Shown piece after piece: positions 1 through 8,053 of a stretch of 64,000 nucleotides of DNA. The notes under the pieces were generated by a model. The model ran no database searches. It was not told where the DNA came from and worked only from the letters and a program-made list of their open reading frames with translations. Position 1 is the stretch's first letter. Every line of letters starts with the position of its first letter. The DNA is from Sphingobacterium spiritivorum (GTDB lineage: Bacteria; Bacteroidota; Bacteroidia; Sphingobacteriales; Sphingobacteriaceae). A program made the position numbers and the translations under genes. The stretch lies in NCBI RefSeq assembly GCF_016725325.1, contig NZ_CP068083.1, forward strand, positions 1 to 64,000. The letters run 5' to 3'.

Positions 1-1094
1 GATATACCCCTCCCTTAAAGCATGCTGATCAATATATACCCCTCCTCTTCGAAACAGATGATAGCTGTGATGATCTTGTCCAACAGCTTCATCAGCATAT
101 AGGATTTAAAAAAGGGAATGAAGAGGTGATGCGTTTTCTGAAAGAGAGACAGCATTATTCCGGCACAGATGCTGCCGTTTTGCAGTCATTTTTTGACTCC
201 TTTGAGCAGCGACCGGATTGGGTGAATGAAGAATTGCTCTGCGTTGGTGCTGAACTCAGCAGACGCCCGGGCATCAGTGCGCTGATTGTTCTTCGGGATT
301 ACTGCCTTATGGGTGGCTATGAATCTTCGGCTATTAACAAACCTCTTATCTATACCGGTGCACTCAAAAAAGGAGCTGTAAAGCGACTGACAGATACCGT
401 GACATTCTGGGTCAATATTACCCGACCAGGCGCTTTTGATGCTGACGGAGAAGGTTTTCAAAATGTTATTCTTACCCGTATTATTCATTCTTTCTCCCGG
501 GTCAACATTCTGCATTCTACTGACTGGGATGCGGACAAATGGGGAATGCCTGTCAACACATGGGATTTATTAGCGACCAATTTAGGGTTTTCGCTGGTCT
601 TTATCGTTGGCTTACGCCGGATGGGGTATGCGCCCACAGCCCAGGAAGTGAAAGGATTATTTCACTTCTGGAAGTACATTGGCTACCTTATCGGCATTCC
701 GCTTCATCTTTTGCCGGATACGGAAGAGCAAGCTATAGAAGCTCTTTATTATTGGACGATGACACAGGCTGACGGGGATGAAGATTCAAAATCCCTTGCT
801 CTGGCACTGAAAGAAGAACCTGTAAAAGCTTTCTTTCCTCCCTCCCCTTTAGGGCGAATGCTGATGAAAGAAATACATCTTTACTACAATAACTTCTTAC
901 TTGGAAAGTACTCCTGCAAACTCCTTGGACTACGGAATACAGTATTCGGCAAGATAGCTTATCTCAATATCCTGAAAAACAAGAGACAGGAAAAGAAGAT
1001 AGGCTTACCGGGCTACAGAGACCGGATGATCCGCAAAGGGAGTGAGGAGCAGGACAAAGTAAAGCAAATCTATCTGAAATATAATCACGGGTAG
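1..1094 (+). CDS. MpaB-like oxygenase (DUF2236 family), 5' end cut by the window
   Basis: The frame is open from base 3 with no stop and no convincing start before it, so the gene begins left of the window. A GTG at 126 is in frame, but the residues before it (GFKKGNEEV) look like ordinary coding sequence. The text resembles the oxygenase-MpaB / rubber-oxygenase catalytic family: conserved segments include GRMLMKEIHLYYNN near the C-terminus, a TRIIHSFSRVNILHS helix and an NTWDLLATNLGFSL helix. In the family these helices build a mainly helical heme-binding fold, and the ARxxH/SRVNILH-type helix carries a candidate heme-ligand histidine. No signal peptide can be judged because the N-terminus is missing. 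Substrate unknown. The family call comes from remembered similarity and is fairly sure; the reaction is not. Confidence 0.7.
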   Translation, partial: YTPPLKHADQYIPLLFETDDSCDDLVQQLHQHIGFKKGNEEVMRFLKERQHYSGTDAAVLQSFFDSFEQRPDWVNEELLCVGAELSRRPGISALIVLRDYCLMGGYESSAINKPLIYTGALKKGAVKRLTDTVTFWVNITRPGAFDADGEGFQNVILTRIIHSFSRVNILHSTDWDADKWGMPVNTWDLLATNLGFSLVFIVGLRRMGYAPTAQEVKGLFHFWKYIGYLIGIPLHLLPDTEEQAIEALYYWTMTQADGDEDSKSLALALKEEPVKAFFPPSPLGRMLMKEIHLYYNNFLLGKYSCKLLGLRNTVFGKIAYLNILKNKRQEKKIGLPGYRDRMIRKGSEEQDKVKQIYLKYNHG

Positions 1095-1117
1095 CAGACC
1101 TGAAGAGCACTACCCGT
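1087..1117 (+). terminator. Weak hairpin at the oxygenase stop codon
   Basis: Eight-base arms ACGGGTAG (1087-1094) and CTACCCGT (1110-1117) overlap the stop codon. There is no clean T run after the stem, so terminator function is only possible. Confidence 0.3.
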
Positions 1118-1128
1118 ATGCTAATATT

Positions 1129-1770
1129 CTATTTTCCTTTCATAATCAGTGCTTCGTGCGCACTGCCGCGCATCCACAATAACCAATTGACACAGGATAC
1201 AGCACAGATATTCAAAACCCCAAAATATACAATCCAGATCTGAAATCCGAAAAAGTAAAACATAGGGATCCAGTATCCGAATACACTCCAATAGGATGCC
1301 ATGCAGATCGGACATTGGATTACGGGTTTACGAAGATATTTATTCACGACATATTCTTCATCTGTTTTGTAGCAGCGGATCAGTCCCTTATCATCCGTTT
1401 CTATGCTGATCTTATCGTCGATCGCTTTCAACGCCTGGTTGATCCTCTCCTCTGGCTCCGCTAAACTGTTTTCACAGATCAGACCATTACCGGAATTTAT
1501 CAATGTATCGTCTTTCAGTTTTTGTTGCAGTTTACCGAACAGTATATTCCATTGTTCACCACCGTAATATACCTTTACTTTTCGTACACGGGTCAGGTAT
1601 TTAAACAACGGATATAAGATCATTTCACTGTCTTTATCTCTTCCGTCAGGAAGAACTTCCGTCCCTCCTTTTGCAGCTATACGTACGCCAAGGATAAATA
1701 ATGATTGCAGAATAACATATGCTAATGCTGCAAATACCAAAAAGAAAAGTTCATTTACTTGTATCTCCAT
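1129..1770 (-). CDS. Hypothetical inner-membrane protein with CPIC motif
   Basis: 213 residues. An N-terminal hydrophobic helix (about 8-30) is followed by a charged soluble stretch (about 35-150). Two more hydrophobic segments (about 160-200) lie just after a CPIC motif in VIQCPICMASYWS. The two closely spaced cysteines at the membrane edge could bind metal or form a disulfide. I do not recognise a named family. It is transcribed convergently with the oxygenase and stands about 110 bp downstream of the AraC regulator stop, so the two could share a transcript, but the gap holds no decisive signal. Confidence 0.6.
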   Translation of the reverse strand: MEIQVNELFFLVFAALAYVILQSLFILGVRIAAKGGTEVLPDGRDKDSEMILYPLFKYLTRVRKVKVYYGGEQWNILFGKLQQKLKDDTLINSGNGLICENSLAEPEERINQALKAIDDKISIETDDKGLIRCYKTDEEYVVNKYLRKPVIQCPICMASYWSVFGYWIPMFYFFGFQIWIVYFGVLNICAVSCVNWLLWMRGSAHEALIMKGK

Positions 1771-1882
1771 AACAGATTTCCTTATTTTAAAATTTGTTCT
1801 TTATTTAACAATACAAAGTTCAGGATCACAGCCGGTTGTTAAAAGAGACACAGTACTGAAGAAATGGTACAAAGTACAGATT

Positions 1883-2839
1883 TTAGGTTGCTTGTATATG
1901 CTGCTGCCGAAACTGTGCCGGAGTGACACCAGCGTGCTTTCTGAAAAAACGACCAAAATAAGACTGATCTGAAAAACGGAGACGGGCAGCGATCTGTGCA
2001 ATGGTATCATCGGATTGTACGAGATGCGATTTGGCTTCGGCCAGTAAATGCTGATAGATAAAATTACTTGCAGACTGTCCGGTGATTGCTCTGACCATAT
2101 CATTAAGATAATGTGGATGAACAAAAAGCAGATCTGCATAATCGGATACCTGTCTGTAGGTTAAAAAATGAGCATGTACAAGCCGCTTGAATTTACTGAC
2201 CAGCTGCTCCTGCCTCGAATGCGTCACTGTTTCTGCAGCTTGTTGTATATACATGCGTCCTACTTCCAGCAGAAGTGCATTAAGATAAAGCCGTGTAAGC
2301 AGATCATCGTTAAAGTTTTGACGGTTTGTGTATTCCTGTTTCAGCTTATCAAACAAGGGTACAAGTTGCGCCATTTCTGTTTCATGAAGAGCCACAAAAG
2401 GATCGTTATCCGGAAAAAAAAAAGGATATTCCATGAGTTTAATCTGATTTTTCAGGCAGAGTAAAAAATATTCCGAATCAAAGCTGCAATGATATCCTTC
2501 AATATCCGGAGACCAATGCTGTATTTTATGCAGCGTGTTTTCGGGAATAAAAAACAACGTTCCTGCTTCAAAAGTATAGGTTTTATATCCAATTGTTTCG
2601 GTAGCGCTGCCTTTAGTAATCAGAATCATGCTGTAAAAACCTTTTCTTGTGCTGTGAAATGGAACATTACGCTGACAGGATTTAATCATTTCCAGCGGTA
2701 CAATGGAAAGAAAATTCTGGAAAACGGTATGTTTTACTGATCCGCAAACTTCGCATATATCTATACTGTTATTATGCAATTGATGTGCTGCAGCAAAGTT
2801 CTTCCCATCAGCATTTTTATTTTTTTGTATTACCTCCAT
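1883..2839 (-). CDS. AraC-family transcriptional regulator
   Basis: The C-terminal 100 residues form the double helix-turn-helix of AraC/XylS proteins: the second helix region reads IAQIAARLRFSDQSYFGR, followed by the family-typical FFRKHAGVTPAQFR. The N-terminal part contains a cupin-like effector segment (GYKTYTFEAGTLFFIPENTLH), as in regulators that sense a small ligand. I chose ATG at 2839 over the longer frame that opens at 2893, because a -7 box (2863-2870) and -33 box lie between the two, and the longer N-terminus would be untranslated or unusually hydrophobic. The product is about 318 residues. Target genes are unknown; the neighbouring membrane protein is one possibility. An inverted repeat over the -33 box may allow autoregulation. 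Confidence 0.85.
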   Translation of the reverse strand: MEVIQKNKNADGKNFAAAHQLHNNSIDICEVCGSVKHTVFQNFLSIVPLEMIKSCQRNVPFHSTRKGFYSMILITKGSATETIGYKTYTFEAGTLFFIPENTLHKIQHWSPDIEGYHCSFDSEYFLLCLKNQIKLMEYPFFFPDNDPFVALHETEMAQLVPLFDKLKQEYTNRQNFNDDLLTRLYLNALLLEVGRMYIQQAAETVTHSRQEQLVSKFKRLVHAHFLTYRQVSDYADLLFVHPHYLNDMVRAITGQSASNFIYQHLLAEAKSHLVQSDDTIAQIAARLRFSDQSYFGRFFRKHAGVTPAQFRQQHIQAT

Positions 2840-2862
2840 ATCTGCATCCGTTAAATAGCATA

Positions 2863-2908
2863 CAAAAGTAACAATCACCAACATTAAAAGCAATTTAGTT
2901 GCTTTTAA
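2863..2908 (-). promoter_or_regulatory. Promoter and possible operator of the AraC regulator
   Basis: On the minus strand TACTTTTG (2863-2870) matches the Bacteroidota -7 consensus TAnnTTTG, with TTG (2891-2893) 20 bases upstream as the -33 element. The -33 box lies inside a perfect inverted repeat with 10-base arms, TTAAAAGCAA (2884-2893) and TTGCTTTTAA (2899-2908), separated by 5 bases. That is the expected place for a regulator to bind. Confidence 0.5.
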
Positions 2909-3081
2909 TAACTATCAGATCATCAATCTTTACTTCTTACAGACTATCCGGTCCTGCATATTCTGTGCGATATTCCGGAAAACAAAGTCTGCGAAGTCCC
3001 AGAGCACTTTTATACATAAAAATTATCTCGCACAGATTGAGCACATTAGTATTAAAAGCAATATATTTTTGATAAATAAAT

Positions 3082-3111
3082 TTTGCAATTCCGTTTTTCT
3101 CTCTATATTTG
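3082..3111 (+). promoter_or_regulatory. Promoter of the tRNA-Gly/tRNA-Leu unit
   Basis: TTTG at 3082-3085 and TATATTTG at 3104-3111 are separated by 18 bases. They match the Bacteroidota -33/-7 pattern and lie about 42 bases before the tRNA-Gly gene. Confidence 0.6.
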
Positions 3112-3152
3112 CATCACCAAAACGGAAAGAGCTACTGCTCGGAACGTTACAA

Positions 3153-3228
3153 GCGAAAGTAGCTCAGTTGGTAGAGCACAACCTTGCCAAGGTTGGGGTC
3201 GCGAGTTCGAATCTCGTCTTTCGCTCCA
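3153..3228 (+). tRNA. tRNA-Gly (anticodon GCC)
   Basis: The acceptor stem GCGAAAG pairs with CTTTCGC. The D arm (AGCTCAGTTGGTAGAGC), the anticodon stem CAACC/GGTTG with loop TTGCCAA, and the T loop TTCGAAT are all canonical. The last three bases are CCA, so the CCA end appears to be encoded. Confidence 0.95.
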
Positions 3229-3239
3229 CAATATCACCT

Positions 3240-3324
3240 GCCTAGGTGGTGGAACTGGTAGACACGCAGGACTTAAAATCCTGTTCCCGTTAAGGGAGTG
3301 CGGGTTCGATTCCCGCCCTAGGTA
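3240..3324 (+). tRNA. tRNA-Leu (anticodon TAA)
   Basis: A class II tRNA with a long variable arm (TTCCCGTTAAGGGAG region). The anticodon stem CAGGA/TCCTG has loop CTTAAAA. The T arm GCGGG-TTCGATT-CCCGC is perfect. The acceptor starts GCCTAGG and ends CCTAGGT, giving a G-U first pair. CCA is not encoded. It follows tRNA-Gly by 11 bases and is clearly cotranscribed with it. Confidence 0.95.
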
Positions 3325-3360
3325 CAAGAAAGCTCATCTAACGATGGGCTTTTCTTGTTT
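3325..3360 (+). terminator. Terminator of the tRNA pair
   Basis: The stem CAAGAAAGCTCATC / GATGGGCTTTTCTTG has a short TAAC loop and is followed by TTT. It begins directly at the tRNA-Leu 3' end. Confidence 0.7.
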
Positions 3361-3472
3361 ATGATCAGGTATTACAGTTGTAGCGAAAATTCGCAAGGTT
3401 TATTCAAAATACATAGAAAAGTTCTTTTACTATGTCTATATATAACTTGTAGCCTTCCTTCTATCTAAAAAA

Positions 3473-4573
3473 TCAAAATTTTTCAGATTTTATCACTTCA
3501 ATTGCTTTATTCAGATACAGGGATTTCGCTTTTTTTACAGCCAGCAGCCACTCGTTATATGTTTTGATTTCTTTTAGGTTTAATTGTTGGGCCAGGTCAA
3601 TTTCTAAAGGAATATCAGGTTTTATTCCTTCTTTGATTTTATATATTTTGCCCGTCCTGTCCTGAAGGACTGCAACAGTCAAATTTATCTGGAAATTTTC
3701 ACCAAGGATATAGGGGTAGTTTGATGAGGTATTTCCTGAGGTCGTCTGACCAACAATTCTTACGTTCTTTTGTCCCTTAAAATGAGCAACCAGGAATTCC
3801 GAGGCACTGATTGTTAATCCACTTGTAAGAACAATAATCGGAACACGATTATTCTTGATAGCAATGGCTGGATTTTGCTCATATTGGAGATCAAATAATT
3901 TAAGTGTTTCTTGTTCTTTTTTTGAAAGATTATTTAGTTTTGTAGGAACCCTCTCTTCTTTACCTTTATTATCTATGTTAGAATAGGTATAATCGGTATC
4001 GATTAAATTGGCAAGATGCCAGATCATCGGAAATACACTTCCACCGCTATTATTTTCTGTTAAATCAATTATCCAGGCCTTAGGGTTCAATCGATCCAAT
4101 GTCTGAATTTGCTGTTTTATAGTATCAATGTATTTCCTTTGCTCATAAAAAACATCTGGAAGTTTAATATAGCCATAATTTCCTTCCAACAGACTACTTG
4201 AAAAGACTTTTTCGGGTAGTCCGGCTTCTTGATCCGTAGTTTTAGCGAGCTTCTCAAACAGGTTTGATTCTGATTCGTTACCACTAACATTTTCATCAAA
4301 AAACAGTGATGAATGTGCATCATTCAAACTTTTTAGAATCTTTTCGAATATGGGTTTTAATTTACTTAATTCAGTTATATTTTTTGTTTCCTCTAATATT
4401 ACCGGCCGTAGAGAATCCCAATTCACTGTATTGTTCATATAGGACTTGTTTTCAACAGTATCTAAAAACGACACAACCAATGACTGGATTTCTGATTGTT
4501 GTGCCTGGACAGGTAAGTGAAACAGCGAAGCAAAAAGAAAAAGAAAGTGAATACTGAATTTTGAAATACGCAT
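3473..4573 (-). CDS. S41 family (tail-specific-like) peptidase, secreted
   Basis: 366 residues with a clear signal peptide (FLFLFASLFHLPVQAQ, cleaved near residue 25). The C-terminal half carries the S41 core: WIIDLTENNSGGS, then PIIVLTSGLTISASEF, in which the serine of the SASE segment sits where S41 peptidases keep the nucleophile, then VRIVGQTTSGNTSS. I see no PDZ domain between signal and core, so it resembles the small, single-domain Bacteroidota S41 proteins rather than full-length Prc/CtpA. It should act in the periplasm or outside the cell. Substrate unknown. It stands alone, with tRNA genes behind it and a divergent thioredoxin-like gene in front. Confidence 0.85.
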   Translation of the reverse strand: MRISKFSIHFLFLFASLFHLPVQAQQSEIQSLVVSFLDTVENKSYMNNTVNWDSLRPVILEETKNITELSKLKPIFEKILKSLNDAHSSLFFDENVSGNESESNLFEKLAKTTDQEAGLPEKVFSSSLLEGNYGYIKLPDVFYEQRKYIDTIKQQIQTLDRLNPKAWIIDLTENNSGGSVFPMIWHLANLIDTDYTYSNIDNKGKEERVPTKLNNLSKKEQETLKLFDLQYEQNPAIAIKNNRVPIIVLTSGLTISASEFLVAHFKGQKNVRIVGQTTSGNTSSNYPYILGENFQINLTVAVLQDRTGKIYKIKEGIKPDIPLEIDLAQQLNLKEIKTYNEWLLAVKKAKSLYLNKAIEVIKSEKF

Positions 4574-4826
4574 TGTGATAGAATCTTGTTATTGTACTAA
4601 TATATAAATTAGACATCGATTTTTAGACCTATCCTATTTTTTTGCCAATAAAACACATTCCCGTGGAAGTTCCATCTAACATCTCATATCAATCTAAACG
4701 TCGTAAATTAATCTATGTAACCCTCCAGTTTTTATTCTTTTTCTAAATTCTGGATCAGGTTACAGTTCGTTAACCTGACTAATTTTGATTCGACAATAAC
4801 GTCATCATTTTCTAATTCATTTTACT

Positions 4827-5060
4827 ATGAACAAATCAATTTTTTATCATGCCGGCTGTCCGGTTTGTGTGAGTGCAGAACAAGACATCATTAATCTTAT
4901 CGGTGAAACTAATGTTGAAGTTGTAAATATCGGAGAAGACAGAACCCGAATCCCGGAAGCCGAAAAAGCAGGCATTCAGTCCGTACCCGCGTTGGTGACA
5001 CCTAACGGAAATGTTTTGCATATCAATTTCGGTGCATCTCTTGAAGATGTAAAAGGTTAA
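4827..5060 (+). CDS. Small thioredoxin-like protein
   Basis: 77 residues with the redox motif CPVC at residues 11-14, right after the first beta strand (KSIFYHAG). A cis-proline segment SVPALVTPNG follows at the position where thioredoxins and glutaredoxins keep it. It has no signal peptide, so it is cytoplasmic. It is shorter than thioredoxin (about 105) and nearer the size of glutaredoxin-like or NrdH-like reductases. It has its own terminator and is monocistronic. Redox partner unknown. Confidence 0.75.
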   Translation: MNKSIFYHAGCPVCVSAEQDIINLIGETNVEVVNIGEDRTRIPEAEKAGIQSVPALVTPNGNVLHINFGASLEDVKG

Positions 5061-5064
5061 ATCT

Positions 5065-5105
5065 TATTAAAGCTGCAGAGCCATTCATGCTTTGCAGCTT
5101 TAATA
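5065..5105 (+). terminator. Terminator of the thioredoxin-like gene
   Basis: A perfect 13-bp stem, TATTAAAGCTGCA (5065-5077) with TGCAGCTTTAATA (5093-5105). It starts within 5 bases of the stop codon. Confidence 0.7.
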
Positions 5106-5149
5106 ATAGAATTCACAATCAGTCAGAGATAGCAAAAGTAGATACAACT

Positions 5150-5196
5150 AATCAGCAATTTAGGATTGCTGATTTCTCACAGGATCAGCCTGTGAG
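5150..5196 (-). terminator. Double hairpin at the end of the 5185-5565 gene
   Basis: Two perfect hairpins in a row: AATCAGCAAT/ATTGCTGATT with loop TTAGG (5150-5174), and CTCACAGG/CCTGTGAG with loop ATCAG (5176-5196). The second contains the stop codon of the minus-strand gene. T runs are poor, so termination is plausible but not sure. Confidence 0.4.
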
Positions 5197-5565
5197 CCAA
5201 ATAAAATCTAACAGGTCTTTAAATAGCGTTGAGCTCTTCCCTGGAAGAAAATAATATTTATGTGTATACGAGACTTGTTCTTCAGGAAAACGCCTCAGGA
5301 TTTCCTTATCATACTCAAAAATGAACTTACCATTATAACCACTAACGTCATTTAACTCTACAAAGTGTCCCCAATAGGTAGGTTTCCCTTTATAAAGATT
5401 TATTGTGAAATGAATAGGCTCTATTTCTCCCATATCATAACCGATTTTTTCGGAGTCCTCATTTTCTAAGGTTAAAACAATTACATTCTCCTTTTTTATT
5501 AAAAATTCGATAAGTAATAAGATAACAAAACACAATAAAAAAGATATAAATAGATAAAGCAACAC
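5185..5565 (-). CDS. Hypothetical single-span membrane protein
   Basis: 126 residues: one strong N-terminal membrane helix (LFISFLLCFVILLLIEFLI, about residues 4-22), then a soluble domain of about 100 residues rich in beta-type sequence (PIHFTINLYKGKPTYWGHFVEL, FIFEYDKEILRRFPEE). The N-in/C-out or reverse orientation cannot be fixed by eye. I do not recognise the family. It lies just outside the putative mobile element, or at its left edge. Confidence 0.55.
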   Translation of the reverse strand: MLLYLFISFLLCFVILLLIEFLIKKENVIVLTLENEDSEKIGYDMGEIEPIHFTINLYKGKPTYWGHFVELNDVSGYNGKFIFEYDKEILRRFPEEQVSYTHKYYFLPGKSSTLFKDLLDFIWLTG

Positions 5566-5860
5566 ATCAATACTAAAACTCAGCTTTGATACTGTTTTTA
5601 TAAAATAAAGTTTCAGTAAAAATACATCAAAGATTAATAACAGGTAAAACGGTTGTAAATAAAGACTTTACAGCCGTTTTATGATTTTTTGGTAATGAGG
5701 TAAAAAGCAGTAAAAAGCGAGGTTTGGCAAAAGTAAGGTTACTAAAACGTTACTTTTAAACATTAAAAACAATCGTTTTAAAATACTGTATTTCAGCTTT
5801 CTGCATAGTTTTTCATATTGTTCCGTAGCTCACATAGGTTTAATTTTATCATTAAGAATT
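5566..5860. other. Intergenic region upstream of the integrase, probable left end of the element
   Basis: No gene seen. It contains a strong hairpin (5645-5681) and several short TTACTTT/AAAACGTTAC-type repeats around 5735-5760. In related elements the recombination site lies upstream of the integrase, so the left attachment site is probably here, but no matching direct repeat was found by eye at the right side. Confidence 0.4.
5645..5687 (+). terminator. Hairpin between the flanking gene and the integrase
   Basis: A 15-bp stem, TAAAACGGTTGTAAA (5645-5659) with TTTACAGCCGTTTTA (5667-5681) including one G-U pair, followed by TGATTTTTT. It could insulate the element from chromosomal transcription. 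Confidence 0.5.
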
Positions 5861-7117
5861 GTGAGTATGGAAACGACAAAAAAATCAACGTTTAAGGTAT
5901 TGTTTTACCTTAAAAAGAACGCCCCAAAGAAAAACGGAAAAGTTACTGTTATGTGCAGGATTACCGTAAACGGCAAACAGTCTGCATTCAGTACAAAGCT
6001 GGATATTTCCGCAACAAATTGGGATTTGAAGTACGGCAGGGTTTTAGGTAAAAGCCGAGAAGCCCAAGCCACGAACAGCAAACTTGACAAAATTCGTTCG
6101 GGTATTGAGGAATGCTATTCCAAAATCCTGAAGAACGAGGGGGCTGTAAACAGTGCTAAACTTAAAAATGCCGTTCTTGGTATGGAAAGCGGAGAACTGA
6201 CCTTTTTCAAATTTTATGACCAGTTCCTATCCGACTATGAGAAAAAGGTTAATAGTGGACTTCGGGTAAATGGCACACGCAGTAAATACAAAATACTTTT
6301 GAAACATCTTCGAAATTTTGCCTTTGCAAAATACGGTTATTCCGATGTGTCTTTTAACGACCTTACTCCTGATTTTGTGCAGGACTTTGATTACTACCTT
6401 CGTGACGACCAAAGCCTAACACACAACACCATTTGGCTGTATATGATTGGGTTTACTACACTTTGCCGATTGGCAATGAGCAGAAAGCATCTTGCTTTTA
6501 ATCCGTTCAGCGAGTACAAGAATACCAAAAAGGATAAAGACCGTGGTTATCTATTGCGTAATGAATTGGAACAGCTCGTAACGTTCAACTGTGATAAAAA
6601 GAAAGACGAATTGGTTAAGGATTTATTTGTTTTCAGTTGCTTTACAGGTCTTTCCTATTCAGATATGAAAGGGCTTAGAAACAGTAATATTCAAGACTTT
6701 TTTGATGGCAATCAGTGGATAATCGTACGCAGAAAGAAAACGGCAACATCATCCAATGTAATGCTGTTGGATATTCCAAAAATGATTATCGAAAAATATG
6801 CAGGACTGTCAAAGGACGGAAAGGTTTTTCCTGTCCCCTCAAATACGGTCTGCAATGACAGCTTGAAAAGAATATCCAAACAAATTGAGTGTCTTAAAGA
6901 GAAGAAAGTAACCTTTCATTTGGCACGCCATACCTTTGCCACACTATTTTTAAGTGAGGGTGTTCCATTGGAGAGTTTGAGTAAAATGTTGGGGCATAAA
7001 AACATTGCCACTACGCAGATTTACGCCAAAATACTCAACGAGAAAGTCGGAAAGGATATGCAAAAGGTATCGCATAAATTTAAAGGAATGGAACAGTCTT
7101 TTGTTTCTCAACTATGA
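5861..7117 (+). CDS. Tyrosine recombinase / integrase, IntDOT-like
   Basis: 418 residues. An N-terminal arm-binding domain (about 10-95), a SAM-like core-binding domain (about 112-215) and a C-terminal catalytic domain (about 235-400) are in the usual order. The catalytic signature shows HLAR (His353, Arg356), LGH (His379) and the nucleophile Tyr388 in TQIYAK. Where classical recombinases have the first arginine (TGLR), this one has TGLS (Ser265), the substitution known from IntDOT of the Bacteroides element CTnDOT. Start: GTG at 5861 or ATG at 5867; ATG is equally good. It integrates and excises the element, with the helix-turn-helix proteins at 7.8-8.3 kb as likely directionality factors. 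Confidence 0.92.
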   Translation: MSMETTKKSTFKVLFYLKKNAPKKNGKVTVMCRITVNGKQSAFSTKLDISATNWDLKYGRVLGKSREAQATNSKLDKIRSGIEECYSKILKNEGAVNSAKLKNAVLGMESGELTFFKFYDQFLSDYEKKVNSGLRVNGTRSKYKILLKHLRNFAFAKYGYSDVSFNDLTPDFVQDFDYYLRDDQSLTHNTIWLYMIGFTTLCRLAMSRKHLAFNPFSEYKNTKKDKDRGYLLRNELEQLVTFNCDKKKDELVKDLFVFSCFTGLSYSDMKGLRNSNIQDFFDGNQWIIVRRKKTATSSNVMLLDIPKMIIEKYAGLSKDGKVFPVPSNTVCNDSLKRISKQIECLKEKKVTFHLARHTFATLFLSEGVPLESLSKMLGHKNIATTQIYAKILNEKVGKDMQKVSHKFKGMEQSFVSQL

Positions 7118-7138
7118 AGTCTATAAAAGTAATCAAAG

Positions 7139-7170
7139 AAAGTCAATGTTATTATACGTTGGCTTTTTTT
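7139..7170 (+). terminator. Terminator of the integrase
   Basis: AAAGTCAA (7139-7146) pairs with TTGGCTTT (7159-7166) with one G-U pair, followed by a T run to 7170. Confidence 0.55.
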
Positions 7171-7212
7171 GTATTTTAGCAATTGGTAGAAACAATGACA
7201 AAAAATAGAATA

Positions 7213-7680
7213 ATGAAAAAACTTATCCTACTTATAATTTCAGCAACACTTTTATTGAGTTGTAACCAAAATAAAAAGGAAGAAGAACAATCATCCAAAA
7301 AAGAAAAAGTAAATGATGTTGAGGATAAGTCTGTATCATTATCTATAGAGCCAAATGTTTTTAAACTTTCAGAAATCCCAGATACTATAAAGGTTACAAT
7401 AATAAACAATACAAATGATACTATCACTACAGGGTTGCATTATCAGATTGAAAATTACGAGAAAAACGAATGGAAAGACATTTCGCCAAAGGGTATTGCG
7501 TTTAACGACCTTGGTTGGCGACTAAAACCAACCGATACAGAGAGTTTTGAAAAGAAATTATATAAAGACCAAATCAGTTATAAAGTAGGCAAATACAGAA
7601 TTGTCAAATATTATCTGAACTCCGACTATCAAAAGACAAGGGAAAATAATAATGTTTACGGAGAGTTTGAGATTAAGTAG
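7213..7680 (+). CDS. Lipoprotein with Ig-like domain
   Basis: ATG at 7213 gives a textbook lipoprotein signal: MKKLILLIISATLLLSC, with the lipid-modified cysteine at residue 17. A lysine/glutamate-rich linker follows, then a beta-rich domain (SIEPNVFKLSEIPDTIKVTI to GKYRIVKYYL) resembling the bacterial Ig-like domains found in Bacteroidota surface proteins (Big_14-like, from memory). Longer upstream starts exist but would bury the signal peptide. The product is about 155 residues. It is the first cargo gene after the integrase; function unknown. A strong terminator follows. Confidence 0.7.
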   Translation: MKKLILLIISATLLLSCNQNKKEEEQSSKKEKVNDVEDKSVSLSIEPNVFKLSEIPDTIKVTIINNTNDTITTGLHYQIENYEKNEWKDISPKGIAFNDLGWRLKPTDTESFEKKLYKDQISYKVGKYRIVKYYLNSDYQKTRENNNVYGEFEIK

Positions 7681-7692
7681 AATATAAACAAC

Positions 7693-7728
7693 ACAGCCCA
7701 CCGCATTTAAGCAGTGGGCTGTTTTTTT
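7693..7728 (+). terminator. Strong rho-independent terminator
   Basis: ACAGCCCAC (7693-7701) with GTGGGCTGT (7714-7722), then seven T. It ends the lipoprotein transcript. Confidence 0.85.
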
Positions 7729-7771
7729 AATTGACCGATATGGTTAAGTTTCAAAGCATTCATTTAATCAG

Positions 7772-8053
7772 CTAACGCTGATAGTTATCTTCCAATACCT
7801 TGACAATATCGCTTTCACGAAACAAGATTTTCCGTTCGAGCTTGATAAAAGGTATCAGTCCGTCATCCCTGTATTGTTGCAATGTCCGTTTGCTGATGTG
7901 TAACATCTCGCAAACCTGTTCGCCTGACAGATAGATTTCCCCTTTTAGTAATGGGTGGAAATATTCTCTGATATACAACAGTTCATTTTTGATGCCTACC
8001 ACAGCTTCGAGCAGGGCAAGCATATCTTCGTTTGAATCTCCAATCTGTTTCAT
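7772..8053 (-). CDS. Excisionase-like helix-turn-helix protein (second of pair)
   Basis: 93 residues. The C-terminal half has the winged helix-turn-helix of the MerR/excisionase group (HTH_17): LSGEQVCEMLHISKRTLQQY, then the wing DDGLIPFIKLERKILFRESDI. An N-terminal helix of about 40 residues (MLALLEAVVGIKNELLY) may mediate pairing. Its start overlaps the stop of the gene before it by 4 bases (ATGA), so the two are translationally coupled. In CTnDOT-type elements such small proteins act as excision factors with the integrase; that role is inferred here. Confidence 0.8.
   Translation of the reverse strand: MKQIGDSNEDMLALLEAVVGIKNELLYIREYFHPLLKGEIYLSGEQVCEMLHISKRTLQQYRDDGLIPFIKLERKILFRESDIVKVLEDNYQR

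Noticed and set aside
3240..3324. tRNA-Leu as the integration site of the mobile element
   Set aside because: The integrase starts 2.5 kb away with core-like genes between, and no copy of the tRNA 3' end was seen near 22 kb or 25 kb.
3083..3364. Open frames on both strands over the tRNA pair (93 and 74 residues)
   Set aside because: They lie on the two tRNA genes and have no protein-like pattern.
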